NCBI RefSeq assembly: GCF_963676685.1
Contig: NC_092355.1
Location: forward strand, 57,571,613 to 57,635,612
Source: Mytilus edulis
Lineage: Eukaryota > Mollusca > Bivalvia > Mytilida > Mytilidae
DNA: 64,000 nt
Reading direction: 5' to 3'
Positions 23,276-37,600 of this stretch are shown piece by piece (the first letter of the stretch is position 1; each line of letters begins with the position of its first letter). The notes below the pieces were generated by a model that saw only the letters and a program-made list of their open reading frames with translations, was not told the DNA's origin and did no database searches. Made by a program: the position numbers and the translations under genes.

Positions 23276-23546
23276 GTATAATAGTTTTTGTCGAGCCTGT
23301 GACTTTTGTCGAAGAAAGCTCGACATAGGGATAGTGGTGCTATGACGGCGGTGGCTAACTTCTTAAAAGCTTTATATTTTAGAAGGTGGAAGACTTGGAT
23401 GCTTCATACTTTGTATATAGATGCCTCATGTTACGAAGTTTCCGTCAGACCCATGTCCAATGTCCTTGACCTCATTTTCATGGTTCAGTGACTACTTGAA
23501 AAAAAATTAAAGATTTTTTGTAATGTTAAATTCTCTCTTATTATAA

Positions 23547-23781
23547 GGGATGACATCAAAAGATCGATGTAGGATAAAAAAAACTTAAATCAAATAGTTT
23601 GGGGTGGGGGGTCAACATTGCTGCAAGTTTTGTTAATCCAAAATCGAAAATTTTACATATATCCCTATTGGTCAATCAATTTTTTCCCAAATTAAGTTAA
23701 GAGGGGGGGGGGTGTGGTGGTCAGTGAAAAAACTATATGAATTAAGTTTTTTATCCTACATTGAACTTTTGATGTTGTCCC
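23547..23781. mobile_element. MITE with 3-bp TAA target duplication (PIF/Harbinger-like)
   Basis: TAA occurs on each side (23544-23546 and 23782-23784). Copy B has the empty site (TTATAAGTAATAGG), so the borders are exact. Inverted ends of about 40 bp begin GGGATGACATCAAAAG on the left and GGGACAACATCAAAAG on the right (reverse complement). The TWA-type duplication points to PIF/Harbinger. No coding capacity. Confidence 0.9.
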
Positions 23782-24202
23782 TAAGTAATAGGATAACTAT
23801 ATTTGGTATGTGCATACCTTGCAAGGTCCTCATGCCCGTCAGACAGTTTTAACTTGACCTCGACGTCATTTCATGGATCAGTGAACAAGGTTAAGTTTTG
23901 GTGGTCAAGTCCATATCTCGGATACTATAAGCAATAGGTCTAGTATATTCGGTGTATGGAAGGACTGTACATGTCCAACTGGAAGGTGTCATCTGACCTT
24001 GACCTCATTTTCATGGTTCAGTGGTTATAGTTAAGTTTTTGAATTTTGGTCTCTTTTTCTAATAATATATGCAATAGGTCAACTATATTTGGTGTATGAA
24101 AATATTTTATGATCTATATATCAGTCGCAAAGGTTTAATTTAACCTTGACCTCATTTTCACGGTTCATTGATCAGTTTAAAGTTTTTGTGTTATGGTTTG
24201 TT

Positions 24203-26299
24203 TTTATACGACCACAAAAATTTTCATTTTTTGGTCGTATATTGCTATCACGTTGGCGTCGTCGTCGTCGTCGTCGTCATCCGAATACTTTTAGTTTTCG
24301 CACTCTAACTTTAGTAAAAGTGAATAGAAATCAATGAAATTTTAACACAAGGTTTATGACCACAAAAGGAAGGTTGGGATTGACTTTGGGAGTTTTGGTC
24401 CCAACATTTTAGGAATTAGGGGCCAAAAAGGGCCCAAATAAGCATTTTCTTGGTTTTCGCACTATAACTTTAGTTTAAGTGAATAGAAATCTATGAAATT
24501 TTGACACAAGGTTTATGACCACAAAAGGACGGTTGGGATTGATTTTGGGAGTTTTGGTTCCAACAGTTTAGGAATTAGGGCCAAAAAAGGGCCCAAATAA
24601 GCATTATTCTTGGTTTTCGCACAATAACTTTAGTATAAGTTAATAGAAATCAATGAAATTTAAACACAAGGTTTATGACCACAAAAGGAAGGTTGGGATT
24701 GATTTTTGGAGTTGTGGTCACAACAGTTTATGAATTAGGGGCCAAAAAGGGGCCCAAATAAGCATTTTCTTGGTTTTCGCACTATAACTTTAGTTTAAGT
24801 GAATAGAAATCTATGAAATTTTGACACAAGGTTTATGACCACAAAAGGACGGTTGGGATTGATTTTGGGAGTTTTGGTTCCAACAGTTTAGGAATTAGGG
24901 CCAAAAAAGGGCCCAAATAAGCATTATTCTTGGTTTTTGCACCATAACTTTAGTATAAGTAAATAGAAATCTATGAAATTTAAACACAAGGTTAATGACC
25001 ATAAAAGGAAGGTTGGGTTTGATTTTGGGAGTTTTGGTCCCAACAGTTTAGGAATAAAGGGCCAAAAGGGTCCAAAATTGAACTATGTGTGATTTCATCA
25101 AAAATTGAATAATTGGGGTTCTTTGACATGCCGAATCTAACTATGTATGTAGATTCTTAATTTTTGGTCCCGTTTTCAAATTGGTCTACATTAAGGTCCA
25201 AAGGGTCCAAAATTAAACTTAGTTTGATTTTAACAAAAATTGAATCCTTGGGTTTTTTTGATATGCTGAATTTAAAAATGTACTTAGATTTTTAATTATT
25301 GGCCTAGTTTTCAAGTTGGTCCAAATGGGGGTCCAAAATTAAACTTTGTTTGATTTCATCAAAAATTGAATAAATGGGTTCTTTGATATTCCAAATCTAA
25401 CTGTGTGTGTAGATTCTTAATTTTTGGTCCAGTTTTCAAATTGGTCTACATTAAGGTCCAAAGGGTCCAAAATTAAACTAAGTTTGATTTTAACAAAAAT
25501 TAAATTATTGGGCTTATTTGATATGCTTTATCTAAACATGTACTTTGATTTTTGATTATGGGCCCAGTTTTCAAGTTGGTCCAAATCAGGATTCCATATC
25601 AAGTATTGTGCAATAGCAAGAAATTTTCAATTGCACAGTATTGCACAATAGCAAGAAATATCTAATTGCACAATATTGTGCAATAGCAATTAATTTTCAA
25701 TTGGAGTTATCTTTCTTTGTATAGAATAGTAGTTGATAATATATGTTTGAAATTTGCCAGACATGACTATGATGTCATTTTCTATTTTTATTTGCCAATA
25801 ACTTTATGTAAATAACTTCATTGGAAATTTGCCAATATAAAATGTTGCTGATGAAGTTTTTTTTCCTTATCTTATCTAATATCTAAAATATTTTTAGCTT
25901 AAAAGTTGTGTCCATACTTGTTCTCATTTCAGATTTCATAAATAAAAAGAAAATTTCTTCAAACATTTTTTTGACAGGATTAATATTCAACAGCATAGTG
26001 AATTGCTCAAAGGCAAAAAACATTTTAAGTTCATTAGACCACATTTATTCTGTGTCAGAAACCTATGCTGTGTCAACTATTTAATTTTAGATTTAAATAA
26101 GTTTGAAGAAGAAATCTTTAATTGATTTGTAAAATCTTGACATTTGTTTTGTGTAAAAAAAAACCATATAATATCAAAAATTTGATCACAATCCAAATTA
26201 AGAGCTGTATCACGCTTAAATGTTTTGTCCATACCTGCCCCAACTGTTCAGGGATCGACCTCTGCGGTCGTATAAAGCTGCGCCCTGCGGAGCACCTGG
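24203..26299 (+). mobile_element. About 2.1-kb element ending in TTTATACGACC inverted motif, with internal tandem repeats
   Basis: Left end TTTATACGACCACAAAAA; the right end has CGGTCGTATAAA followed by GCTGCGCCCTGCGGAGCACC. Inside are a (CGT)n run (24254-24280), five units of about 160 bp starting with TTGGTTTTCGCACTATAAC (24292-25090), and units built on AAGGTCCAAAGGGTCCAAAA (25100-25600). These are followed by an inverted-repeat-rich TTGCACAATA stretch (25600-25700). There is no long reading frame. It sits inside copy C. Confidence 0.75.
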
Positions 26300-26442
26300 T
26301 TCTTATACTGTATGCAATATGTCTACTATATTTGGTGTAGGGAAAGATTGTAAGGTGTACATGTCTAGTTGGCAGGTGTTATTTGACCTTGAACTCATTT
26401 TCATGGTTTAGTGGTCAAAGTTCAGTTTTTGAGTTTTGGTCT

Positions 26443-26713
26443 TTTTATGCCCAATTTATGGGCATTATGTTTTTTGGTATGTGCGTCCGTTCGTCCGTCC
26501 CTTCGTCTGTCCTGCTTCAGGTTAAAGTTTTTGGTCGAGGAAGTTTTTGATGAAGTTGAAGTCCAATCAACTTGACACTTAGTAAACATGTTCCCTATGA
26601 TATGATCTTTCTAATTTTAATACCAAATTAGAGATTTTATCCCATTTTTACTGTCAACTGAACATAGAAAATGGCAGTGCGGATGGGGCATCCGTGTACT
26701 TGGGACACATTCT
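26443..26713 (+). mobile_element. ATGCCC-hairpin element, short copy inside copy C
   Basis: It starts TTATGCCCAATTTATGGGCA and ends GGGGCATCCGTGTACTTGGG then CATTCTTG, like the copy at 16574-17228 but with a single internal unit. It interrupts the GTCTTTTTAT..TAATACTATATGCC segment that is intact in copy A. Confidence 0.8.
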
Positions 26714-27098
26714 TGTTTTTTAATACTATATGCCATAGGTCAACTATATTTGGCGTATGGAAATATTTTATGATCTATATGTCAGTCACGCAGGTTTTTT
26801 TTTAACCTTGACCTCATTTTCACGGTTCATTGATCAGTGTTAAGTTTTTGTGTTTTGGTCTGTTTTTTCTTAATCTATAAGTAATGTGTCAACTATATTT
26901 GTTTTATGTAAGAATTGTTAGCTTTACATGTCTGCCTGGCATGGTTCATCTGTCCTTACCTCATTTTCATGGTTCATTGGTCAATATTTGGTTTTCTTGG
27001 TTAATTTTAAGTTTACGTGACAGTGTAATAAAGCTTTTCATTTCGGACTATCAAAATAATATCAATAATTAGTAAAGAAGGCGAGACATTTCTTGTTT

Positions 27099-28640
27099 AA
27101 ATAAAATAAAATCAAAATCATTTATCTTATTTTTACCTAATTTGCTATTAATGTCTCCCTTACATCTATATATTTACTCATGAAAATATTAATATTTATG
27201 ACACATCTTTAACTATACATTTTATTATGCAGTTTCCAAATCGGCCCTATTATTAGCTCCCGACTCCTGTATCGGACAGAGGGCTTTAGCCCAAGGTCCA
27301 TATATGGGTTGATGAATATTGTTTATTTTTATTTTGTTACTTTGTGTCACATGCTATCAATATATAGTGTAATTGGAATACAGATATGAATTGATTGAAT
27401 TGAAATGCATTGATAATAATAAGGCTGATATGTAAAAGGCTATGTTATAATCAATTGATCACTTATCTAACCTATGAAATGGCAGAGGTAAAATATAATA
27501 TATAATTGAATAAAAACTAAGTACACAATGTATTTGTTTTATTTGTTCGCTTTTCATTTGTTGTTTGTTCTTTCTTGAATATTTGTTTTGCCTTTTTTGA
27601 CGTATCAATAATTCCCTAATTATTTTATTTACCACATATAGTCATCTCCACCAATCTGATGACAAATAGATGAAAAGAAAGAAAAACGAAAAACCAATCA
27701 CACTAATTGAGATACACGAGTTTTTTTTAGTATTTCTGCTATTTCGTTAATATCTTGAAATGTGGACAAACTGGTAACAATGTAAACCATTAAATGTGAT
27801 AAAAAAAAAGTTTGATTTGAATTAGCTAACATATTAAGTAAGTTTGCTTTACATGTGGGAAAACAGAAAATTTGCTTTTCGCATGTTCTAAATAGAAATG
27901 TTTATTTTTGATGCAACTGTCATACATGTACAAGTGAGAGGTTTAGCGCTATAAAACCAGGTTCAATCCACCATTTTCTACTATGGATAGTTTGCTCTAC
28001 ATGTGCTAAAAAATAAAGTTGGCTTTACATTTGCTAACATATTTAGATTGCTCCACATGTTATAACATAAATTACTTTGAGATGTTATTGTGGAGTACAA
28101 GATGTGCAAACAGGATAATACAAGATTGAATGAGATCAACGTCTTGACGGGTCTTACTAAGTTTGCTTTACATGTGAGAAAATAGAAAGTTTGCTTTACA
28201 TGTACTAAATAGAAATGCTACTTTACATGTGCTAAAATGGGTAGTTTGCTCTACATGTGCTTAAATAGAAAGTTTGCTTTACATGCACTAAATAGAAAAG
28301 CTACTTTACATATGTGCTAAAATAGATAGTTTGCTCTACATGTGATAAAATAGAAAGTTGGATTTACATTTGCTTACATATTAGGTTTGCTTTACATGTA
28401 ATAAAATATAAATTCAAATTGTTAGTATGGAGCAAGATGTGCAGACAGGATAATTCAAGGTTGAATGAGACCAACGTCTTGACGGGTCTTACACATTCTA
28501 AAAATAGAAAAACACCAGAATTGTGTCTGATTTGTTGATAACAATGCACACGATCCTTGCAAAAGTAACTGGTTTCAAATGATTTTCATATTTTATGACT
28601 ACAAGAACCAGCAAATAAAAGGATATTAAAACATTTATAT
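27099..28640. repeat. AT-rich stretch with degenerate tandem motif and a 60-bp duplicated segment
   Basis: From about 27840 to 28400 the motif GTTTGCT(T/C)TACATGTG(A/C)TAAAATAG recurs roughly every 30-45 bp. A segment of about 60 bp containing GATCAACGTCTTGACGGGTC is found at 28098-28157 and again, with changes, at 28431-28490. No gene seen; 27099-27840 is unremarkable. Confidence 0.6.
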
Positions 28641-28649
28641 ATTAATAAG

Positions 28650-31600
28650 ACAGAAACTCAAAGACACAACTATCTCACAGACAGCCATAGTGTAAAAAAC
28701 AAGGATGTGGTGTATATGTCAATCAGAAAGAAACCCTGCGACATAAATATCAAAAAGACACCCATAGTGAAAATAACAGGGATGTAGTGTATATGTCAAT
28801 GAAACAGAAACCCAGTGACAAAAATATCAAAAAGACACTCATAGTGTAAATAACGGGGATGTGGTGTATATCTCAATAAGACAGAAACCCAGCGACACAA
28901 ATATCACACAGACACCCATAGTGTAAATAACAGGGATGTGGATATATGTCAATAAGGCAGAAACCTAGCGACACAAATATCATTCAGACACCCATAGTGT
29001 AAATAACATAGATGTGGTGTATAAATCAATCAGACAGAAACCCAGCGACACAAATATTTCAAAGACACCCATAGTGTAAATAACGGGGATGTGGTTTTTG
29101 ACATTAAGACAGAAACCCAGCATCATCAATATTACAAAGATACCCATAGTGTAAAAAACAGGGATGTAGATATATGTCAATAAGACAAAAACCCAGCGAC
29201 TCAAATACCACACAGACACCCACAGTGTAAATAACGGGAATGTGGTGTAAATGTCAATAAGACAGAAACCCAGCGACCTAAATATTACACAGACACCTAT
29301 AGTGTAAATAATAGGGATGTGGATATATGTCAATAAGACAGAAACCCAGCGACACAAATATCACACAGACACCCATAGTATAAATAACGGGGATGTGGTG
29401 TAAATGTCAATAAGACAGAAACCCAGCGACACAAATACAATGTATCACACACACACACATCTAGGGTAAATAACGGGAATTTGGTGTATATGTCAATAAG
29501 ACAGAAACCCAGCGACACAAATATCACACAGACACCCACAGTGTAAATAACAGGGATTTGGTGTATATGTCAATAAGACAAACCTAGCGACACAAATATC
29601 ACACAGACACCCACAGTGTAAATAACGGGGAGTTGGTGTATATGTCAATAAGACAAACCCAGCGACACAAATATCACACAGACACCCGCAGTGTAAATTA
29701 CAGGGATCTTGATAAATGTCAATAAGACAGAAACCCAGCGACACAAATATCACACAGACACCAACAGTGTAAATAACGGGGATTTGGTGTATATGTCAAT
29801 AAGACAGAAACCCAGCGACACAAATATTACACAGACACCCACAGTGTAAATAACGGATATTTGGTGTATATGTCAATAAGACAGAAACCCAGCTACACAA
29901 ATATCACACAGACACCCACAGTGTAAATAACGGGGATTTGGTGTATATGTCAATAAGACAGAAACCCAGCGACACAAATATCACACAGACACCCACAGTG
30001 TAAATAACGGGGATTTGATGTATATGTCAATAAGACAGATACCCAGCGACACAAATATCACACAGACACCCATAGTGTAAATAACGGGGATTTGGTGTAT
30101 ATGTCAATAAGACAAAAACCCAGCTACACAAATATCAAACAGACACCCACAGTGTAAATAACGGGGATTTGGTGTATATGTCAATAAGACAGAAACCTAG
30201 CGACACAAATATTACACAGACACCCACAGTGTAAATAACGGGGATTTGGTGTATATGTCAATAAGACAGAAACCTAGCGACACAAATATCACACAGACAC
30301 CCACAGTGTAAATAACGGGGATTTGTTGTATATGTCAATAAGACAGAAACCCAGTGACACAAATACAATGTATCAAACACACACACACATCTAGGGTAAA
30401 TAACGGGGATTTGGTGTATATGTCAATAAGACAGAAACCCAGCGACACAAATATCACACAGACACCCACAGTGTAAATAACGGGGATTAGGTGTATATGT
30501 CAATAAGACAGAAACCCAGCGACACAAATATCACACAGACACCCACAGTGTAAATAACGGGGATTTGGTGTATATGTCAATAAGACAGAAACCCAGCGAC
30601 ACAAATACAATGTATCACACACACACACATCTAGGGTAAATAACGGGGATTTGGTGTATATGTCAATAAGACAGAAACCCAGCGACACAAATATCACAGA
30701 CACCCACAGTGTAAATAACGGGGATTTCGTGTATATGTCAATAAGACAGAAACCCAGCGACATAAATACAATGTATCACACACACACACATCTAGGGTAA
30801 ATAACGGGGATTTGGTGTATATGTCAATAAGACAGAAACCCAGCGACACAAATATCACACAGACACCCACAGTGTAAATAACGGGGATTAGGTGTATATG
30901 TCAATAAGACAGAAACCTAGCGACACAAATATCACACAGACACCCACAGTGTTGATAACGGGGATTTGGTGTATATGTCAAAAGACAGAAACCCAGCGAC
31001 ACAAATATTACACAGACACCCACAGTGTAAATAACGGGGATTTGGTGTATATGTCAATAAGACAGAAACCCAGCGACACAAATATCACACAGACACCCAC
31101 AGTGTAAATAACGGGGATTTGGTGTATATGTCAATAAGACAGAAACCCAGCGACACAAATATCACACAGACACCCACAGTGTAAATAACGGGAATGTGGT
31201 GTATATGTCAATCAGACAGAAACCCAGCGACACAAATATCACACAGACACCCAGAGTGTAAATAACGGGGATTAGGTGTATATGTCAATAAGACAGAAAC
31301 CTAGCGACACAAATATCACACAGACACCCACAGTGTAAATAACGGGGATTTGGTGTATATGTCAATAAGACAAAAACCTAGCGACACAAATATCACACAG
31401 ACACCCATTGTGTAAAAAACAGGGATGTGGTGTATATGTCAATAAGACGGAAACCTAGCGACACAAATATCACACAGACACCCATTGTGTAAATAACAGG
31501 GATGTGGTGTATATGTCAATAAGACGGAAACCCAGCGACACAAATAGCATGCAGACACCTATAGTGTAAATAACGGGGATGTGGTGTATAAATCAATGAG

Positions 31601-34600
31601 ATAGAAACCGATCGACACAAATATCACAGACACCAATAGTTTAAATAACGGATGTCAGTAAGACAGAAACCAAGCGACATAAGTATTACAAAGACACACG
31701 TACATAGTGTAAATAACAGGGATGTGGATATATGTCAATAAGACGGAAACCCAGCGACACAAATAGCATGCAGACACCTATAGTGTAAATAACGGTGATG
31801 TGGTGTATAAATCAATGAGATAGAAACCGATCGACACAAATATCACAGACACCAATAGTTTAAATAACGGTGATGTGGTGTATATGTCAATAAGACAGAA
31901 ACCCAGCGACACAAATATTACAAAAACACACATAATGTTAATAACAGAAATCTGAATAAATGTCAATAAGACAGAAACTCAGCGACACAAATATCACACA
32001 GACACCCATAGTGTAAATAACGGGGATTTCGTGTATATGTCAATAAGACAGAAACCCAGCGACATAAATACAATGTATCACACACACACACACATCTAGG
32101 GTAAATAACGGAGATTTGGTGTATATGTCAATAAGACAGAAACCCAGCGACATAAATACAATGTATCACACACACACACACACATCTAGGGTAAATAACG
32201 GGGATTTGGTGTATATGTCAATAAGACAGAAACCCAGCGACACAAATACAATGTATCACACACACACACATCTAGGGTAAATAACGGGGATTTGGTGTAT
32301 ATGTCAATAAGACAGAAACCCAGCGACACAAATATCACACAGACACCCACAGTGTAAATAACGGGGATTTGGTGTATATGTCAATAAGACAGAAACCCAG
32401 CGACACAAATATCACACAGACACCCACAGTGTAAATAACGGGGATTTGATGTATATGTCAATAAGACAGAAACCCAGCGACACAAATATTACAAAGACAC
32501 CCATAGTGTAAATAACGGGGATTTGATGTATATGTCAATAAGACAGAAACCCAGCGACACAAATATCACACAGACACCCATTGTGTAAAAAACAGGGATG
32601 TGGTGTATATGTCAATAAGACGGAAACCCAGCGACACAAATATCACACAGACACCCATTGTGTAAATAACAGGGATGTGGTGTATATGTCAATAAGACGG
32701 AAACCCAGCGACACAAATATCACACAGACACCCATTGTGTAAATAACAGGAATGTGGTGTAGATGTCAATAAGACGGAAACCCAGCGACACAAATAGCAT
32801 GCAGACACCTATAGTGTAAATAACGGGGATGTGGTGTATAAGTCAATGAGATAGAAACCCATCGACACAAATATAACAGACACCAATAGTTTAAATAACG
32901 GATGTCAGTAAGACAGAAACCAAGCGACATAAGTATTACAAAGACACACGTACATAGTGTAAATAACAGGGATGTGGATATATGTCAATAAGACGGAAAC
33001 CCAGCGACAAAAATAGCATGCAGACACCTATAGTGTAAATAACGGTGATGTGGTGTATAAATCAATGAGATAGAAACCGATCGACACAAATATCACAGAC
33101 ACCAATAGTTTAAATAACGGTGATGTGGTGTATATGTCAATAAGACAGAAACCCAGCGACACAAATATTACAAAAACACACATAATGTAAATAACAGAAA
33201 TCTGAATAAATGTCAATAAGACAGAAACTCAGCGACACAAATATCACACAGACACCCATAGTGTAAATAACGGGGATTTCGTGTATATGTCAATAAGACA
33301 GAAACCCAGCGACATAAATACAATGTATCACACACACACACATCTAGGGTAAATAACGGAGATTTGGTGTATATGTCAATAAGACAGAAACCCAGCGACA
33401 CAAATATCACACAGACACCCACAGTGTAAATAACGGGGATTTGGTGTATATGTCAATAAGACAGAAACCTAGCGACACAAATATCACACAGACACCCACA
33501 GTGTAAATAACGGGGATTAGGTGTATATGTCAATCAGACAGAAACCCAGCGACACAAATATCACACAGACACCCACAGTGTAAATAACGGGGATTTGGTG
33601 TATATGTCAATAAGACAGAAACCCAGCGACACAAATATCACACAGACACCCACAGTGTAAATAACGGGGATTTGGTGTATATGTCAATAAGACAGAAACC
33701 CAGCGACACAAATATCACACAGACACCTACAGTGTAAATAACGGGGATTAGGTGTATATGTCAATAAGACAGAAACCTAGCGACACAAATATCACACAGA
33801 CACCCACAGTGTAAATAACGGGGATTTGATGTATATGTCAATAAGACAGAAACCCAGCGACACAAATATCACACAGACACCCACAGTGTAAATAACAGGG
33901 ATTTGATGTATATGTCAATAAGACAGAAACCCAGTGACACAAATACAATGTATCACACACGCACACACATCTAGGGTAAATAACGGGGATTTGGTGTATA
34001 TGTCAATAAGACAGAAACCCAGCAACACAAATATCACACAGACACTCACAGTGTAAAGAACGGGGATTTGGTGTATATGTCAATAAGACAGAAACCCAGC
34101 GACACAAATATTACACAGACACCCACAGTGTAAATAATAGGGATGTGGATATATGTCAATAAGACAGAAACCCAGCGACACAAATATCACACAGACACCC
34201 ATAATATAAATAACGGGGATGTGGTGTAAATGTCAATAAGACAGAAACCCAGCGACACAAATACAATGTATCACACACACACACATCTAGGGTAAATAAC
34301 GGGAATTTGGTGTATATGTCAATAAGACAGAAACCCAGCGACACAAATATCACACAGACACCCACAGTGTAAATAACAGGGATTTGGTGTATATGTCAAT
34401 AAGACAAACCTAGCGACACAAATATCACACAGACACCCACAGTGTAAATAACGGGGATTTGGTGTATATGTCAATAAGACAAACCCAGCGACACAAATAT
34501 CACACAGACACCCGCAGTGTAAATTACAGGGATCTTGATCAATGTCAATAAGACAGAAACCCAACGACACAAATATCACACAGACACCCACAGTGTAAAT

Positions 34601-37600
34601 AACGGGGATTTGGTGTATATGTCAATAAGACAGAAACCCAGCGACACAAATATTACACAGACACCCACAGTGTAAATAACGGAGATTTGGTGTATATGTC
34701 AATAAGACAGAAACCCAGCTACACAAATATCACACAGACACCCACAGTGTAAATAACGGGGATTTGGTGTATTTGTCAATAAGACAGAAACCCAGCGACA
34801 CAAATATCACACAGACACCCACAATGTAAATAACGGGGATTTGATGTATATGTCAATAAGACAGATACCCAGCGACACAAATATCACACAGACACCCATA
34901 GTGTAAATAACGGGGATTTGGTGTATATGTCAATAAGACAGAAACCCAGCTACACAAATATCAAACAGACACCCACAGTGTAAATAACGGGGATTTGGTG
35001 TATATGTCAATAAGACAGAAACCTAGCGACACAAATATCACACAGACACCCACAGTGTAAATAACGGGGATTTGTTGTATATGTCAATAAGACAGAAACC
35101 CAGTGACACAAATACAATGTATCAAACACACACACACATCTAGGGTAAATAACGGGGATTTGGTGTATATGTCAATAAGACAGAAACCCAGCGACACAAA
35201 TATCACACAGACACCCACAGTGTAAATAACGGGGATTACGTGTATATGTCAATAAGACAGAAACCCAGCGACACAAATATCACACAGACACCCACAGTGT
35301 AAATAACGGGGATTTGGTGTATATGTCAATAAGACAGAAACCCAGCGACACAAATACAATGTATCACACACACACATCTAGGGTAAATAACGGGGATTTG
35401 GTGTATATGTCAATAAGACAGAAACCCAGCGACACAAATATCACACAGACACCCACAGTGTAAATAACGGGGATTTCGTGTATATGTCAATAAGACAGAA
35501 ACCCAGCGACATAAATACAATGTATCACACACACACACATCTAGGGTAAATAACGGGGATTTGGTGTATATGTCAATAAGACAGAAACCTAGCGACACAA
35601 ATATCACACAGACACCCACAGTGTAAATAACGGGAATGTGGTGTATATGTCAATCAGACAGAAACCCAGCGACACAAATATCACACAGACACCCACAGTG
35701 TAAATAACGGGGATTAGGTGTATATGTCAATAAGACAGAAACCTAGCGACACAAATATCACACAGACACCCACAGTGTAAATAACGGGGATTTGGTGTAT
35801 ATGTCAATAAGACAGAAACCTAGCGACACAAATAGCACACAGACACCCACAGTGTAAATAACGGGGATTAGGTGTATATGTCAATAAGACAGAAACCTAG
35901 CGACACAAATATCACACAGACACCCACAGTGTAAATAACGGGGATTTGGTGTATATGTCAATAAGACAGAAACCCAGCGACACAAATATTACACAGACAC
36001 CCACAGTGTAAATAACGGGGATTTGGTGTATATGTCAATAAGACAGAAACCCAGCGACACAAATATCACACAGACACCCACAGTGTAAATAACGGGGATT
36101 TGGTGTATATGTCAATAAGACAGAAACCCAGCGACACAAATATCACACAGACACCCACAGTGTAAATAACGGGAATGTGGTGTATATGTCAATCAGACAG
36201 AAACCCAGCGACACAAATATCACACAGACACCCACAGTGTAAATAACGGGGATTAGGTGTATATGTCAATAAGACAGAAACCTAGCGACACAAATATCAC
36301 ACAGACACCCACAGTGTAAATAACGGGGATTTGGTGTATATGTCAATAAGACAGAAACCTAGCGACACAAATAGCACACAGACACCCACAGTGTAAATAA
36401 CGGGGATTAGGTGTATATGTCAATAAGACAGAAACCTAGCGACACAAATATCACACAGACACCCACAGTGTAAATAACGGGGATTTGGTGTATATGTCAA
36501 TAAGACAGAAACCCAGCGACACAAATATCACACAGACACCCACAGTGTAAATAACGGGGATTAGATGTATATGTCAATAGTACAGAAACCCAGCGACACA
36601 AATATCACACAGACACCCATTGTGTAAAAAACAGGGATGTGGTGTATATGTCAATAAGACGGAAACCCAGCGACACAAATATCACACAGACACCCATTGT
36701 GTAAATAACAGGGATGTGGTGTATATGTCAATAAGACGGAAACCCAGCGACACAAATAGCATGCAGACACCTATAGTGTAAATAACAGGGATGTGGTGTA
36801 TAAGTCAATGAGATAGAAACCCATCGACACAAATATAACAGACACCAATAGTTTAAATAACGGATGTCAGTAAGACAGAAACCAAGCGACATAAGTATTA
36901 CAAAGACACACGTACATAGTGTAAATAACAGGGATGTGGATATATGTCAATAAGACGGAAACCCAGCGACACAAACAGCATGCAGACACCTATAGTGTAA
37001 ATAACGGTGATGTGGTGTATAAATCAATGAGATAGAAACCGATCGACACAAATATCACAGACACCAATAGTTTAAATAACGGTGATGTGGTGTATATGTC
37101 AATAAGACAGAAACCCAGCGACACAAATATTACAAAAACACACATAATGTAAATAACAGAAATCTGAATAAATGTCAATAAGACAGAAACTCAGCGACAC
37201 AAATATCACACAGACACCCATAGTGTAAATAACGGGGATTTCGTGTATATGTCAATAAGACAGAAACCCAGCGACATAAATACAATGTATCACACACACA
37301 CACATCTAGGGTAAATAACGGGGATTTGGTGTATATGTCAATAAGACAGAAACCCAGCGACACAAATACAATGTATCACACACACACACATCTAGGGTAA
37401 ATAACGGGGATTTGGTGTATATGTCAATAAGACAGAAACCCAGCGACACAAATATCACACAGACACCCACAGTGTAAATAACGGGGATTTGGTGTATATG
37501 TCAATAAGACAGAAACCCAGCGACACAAATATCATACAGACACCCACAGTGTAAATAACGGGGATTTGATGTATATGTCAATAAGACAGAAACCCAGCGA

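Larger units (their letters stand above)
23285..27098 (+). mobile_element. GTCGAGC-hairpin element, copy C, interrupted by three insertions
   Basis: The start at 23285 (TTTTTGTCGAGCCTGTGAC) and end near 27095 (GGCGAGACATTTCTTG) belong to this family. The copy is cut by a 235-bp MITE (23547-23781), a 2.1-kb element (24203-26299) and an ATGCCC element (26443-26713). Reading across the breaks gives sequence collinear with copies A and B. Confidence 0.85.

Noticed and set aside
23306..24337. Open frames at 23306-23491 and 24146-24337
   Set aside because: Both lie wholly in transposable-element sequence that recurs without conserved frames in copies A and B.
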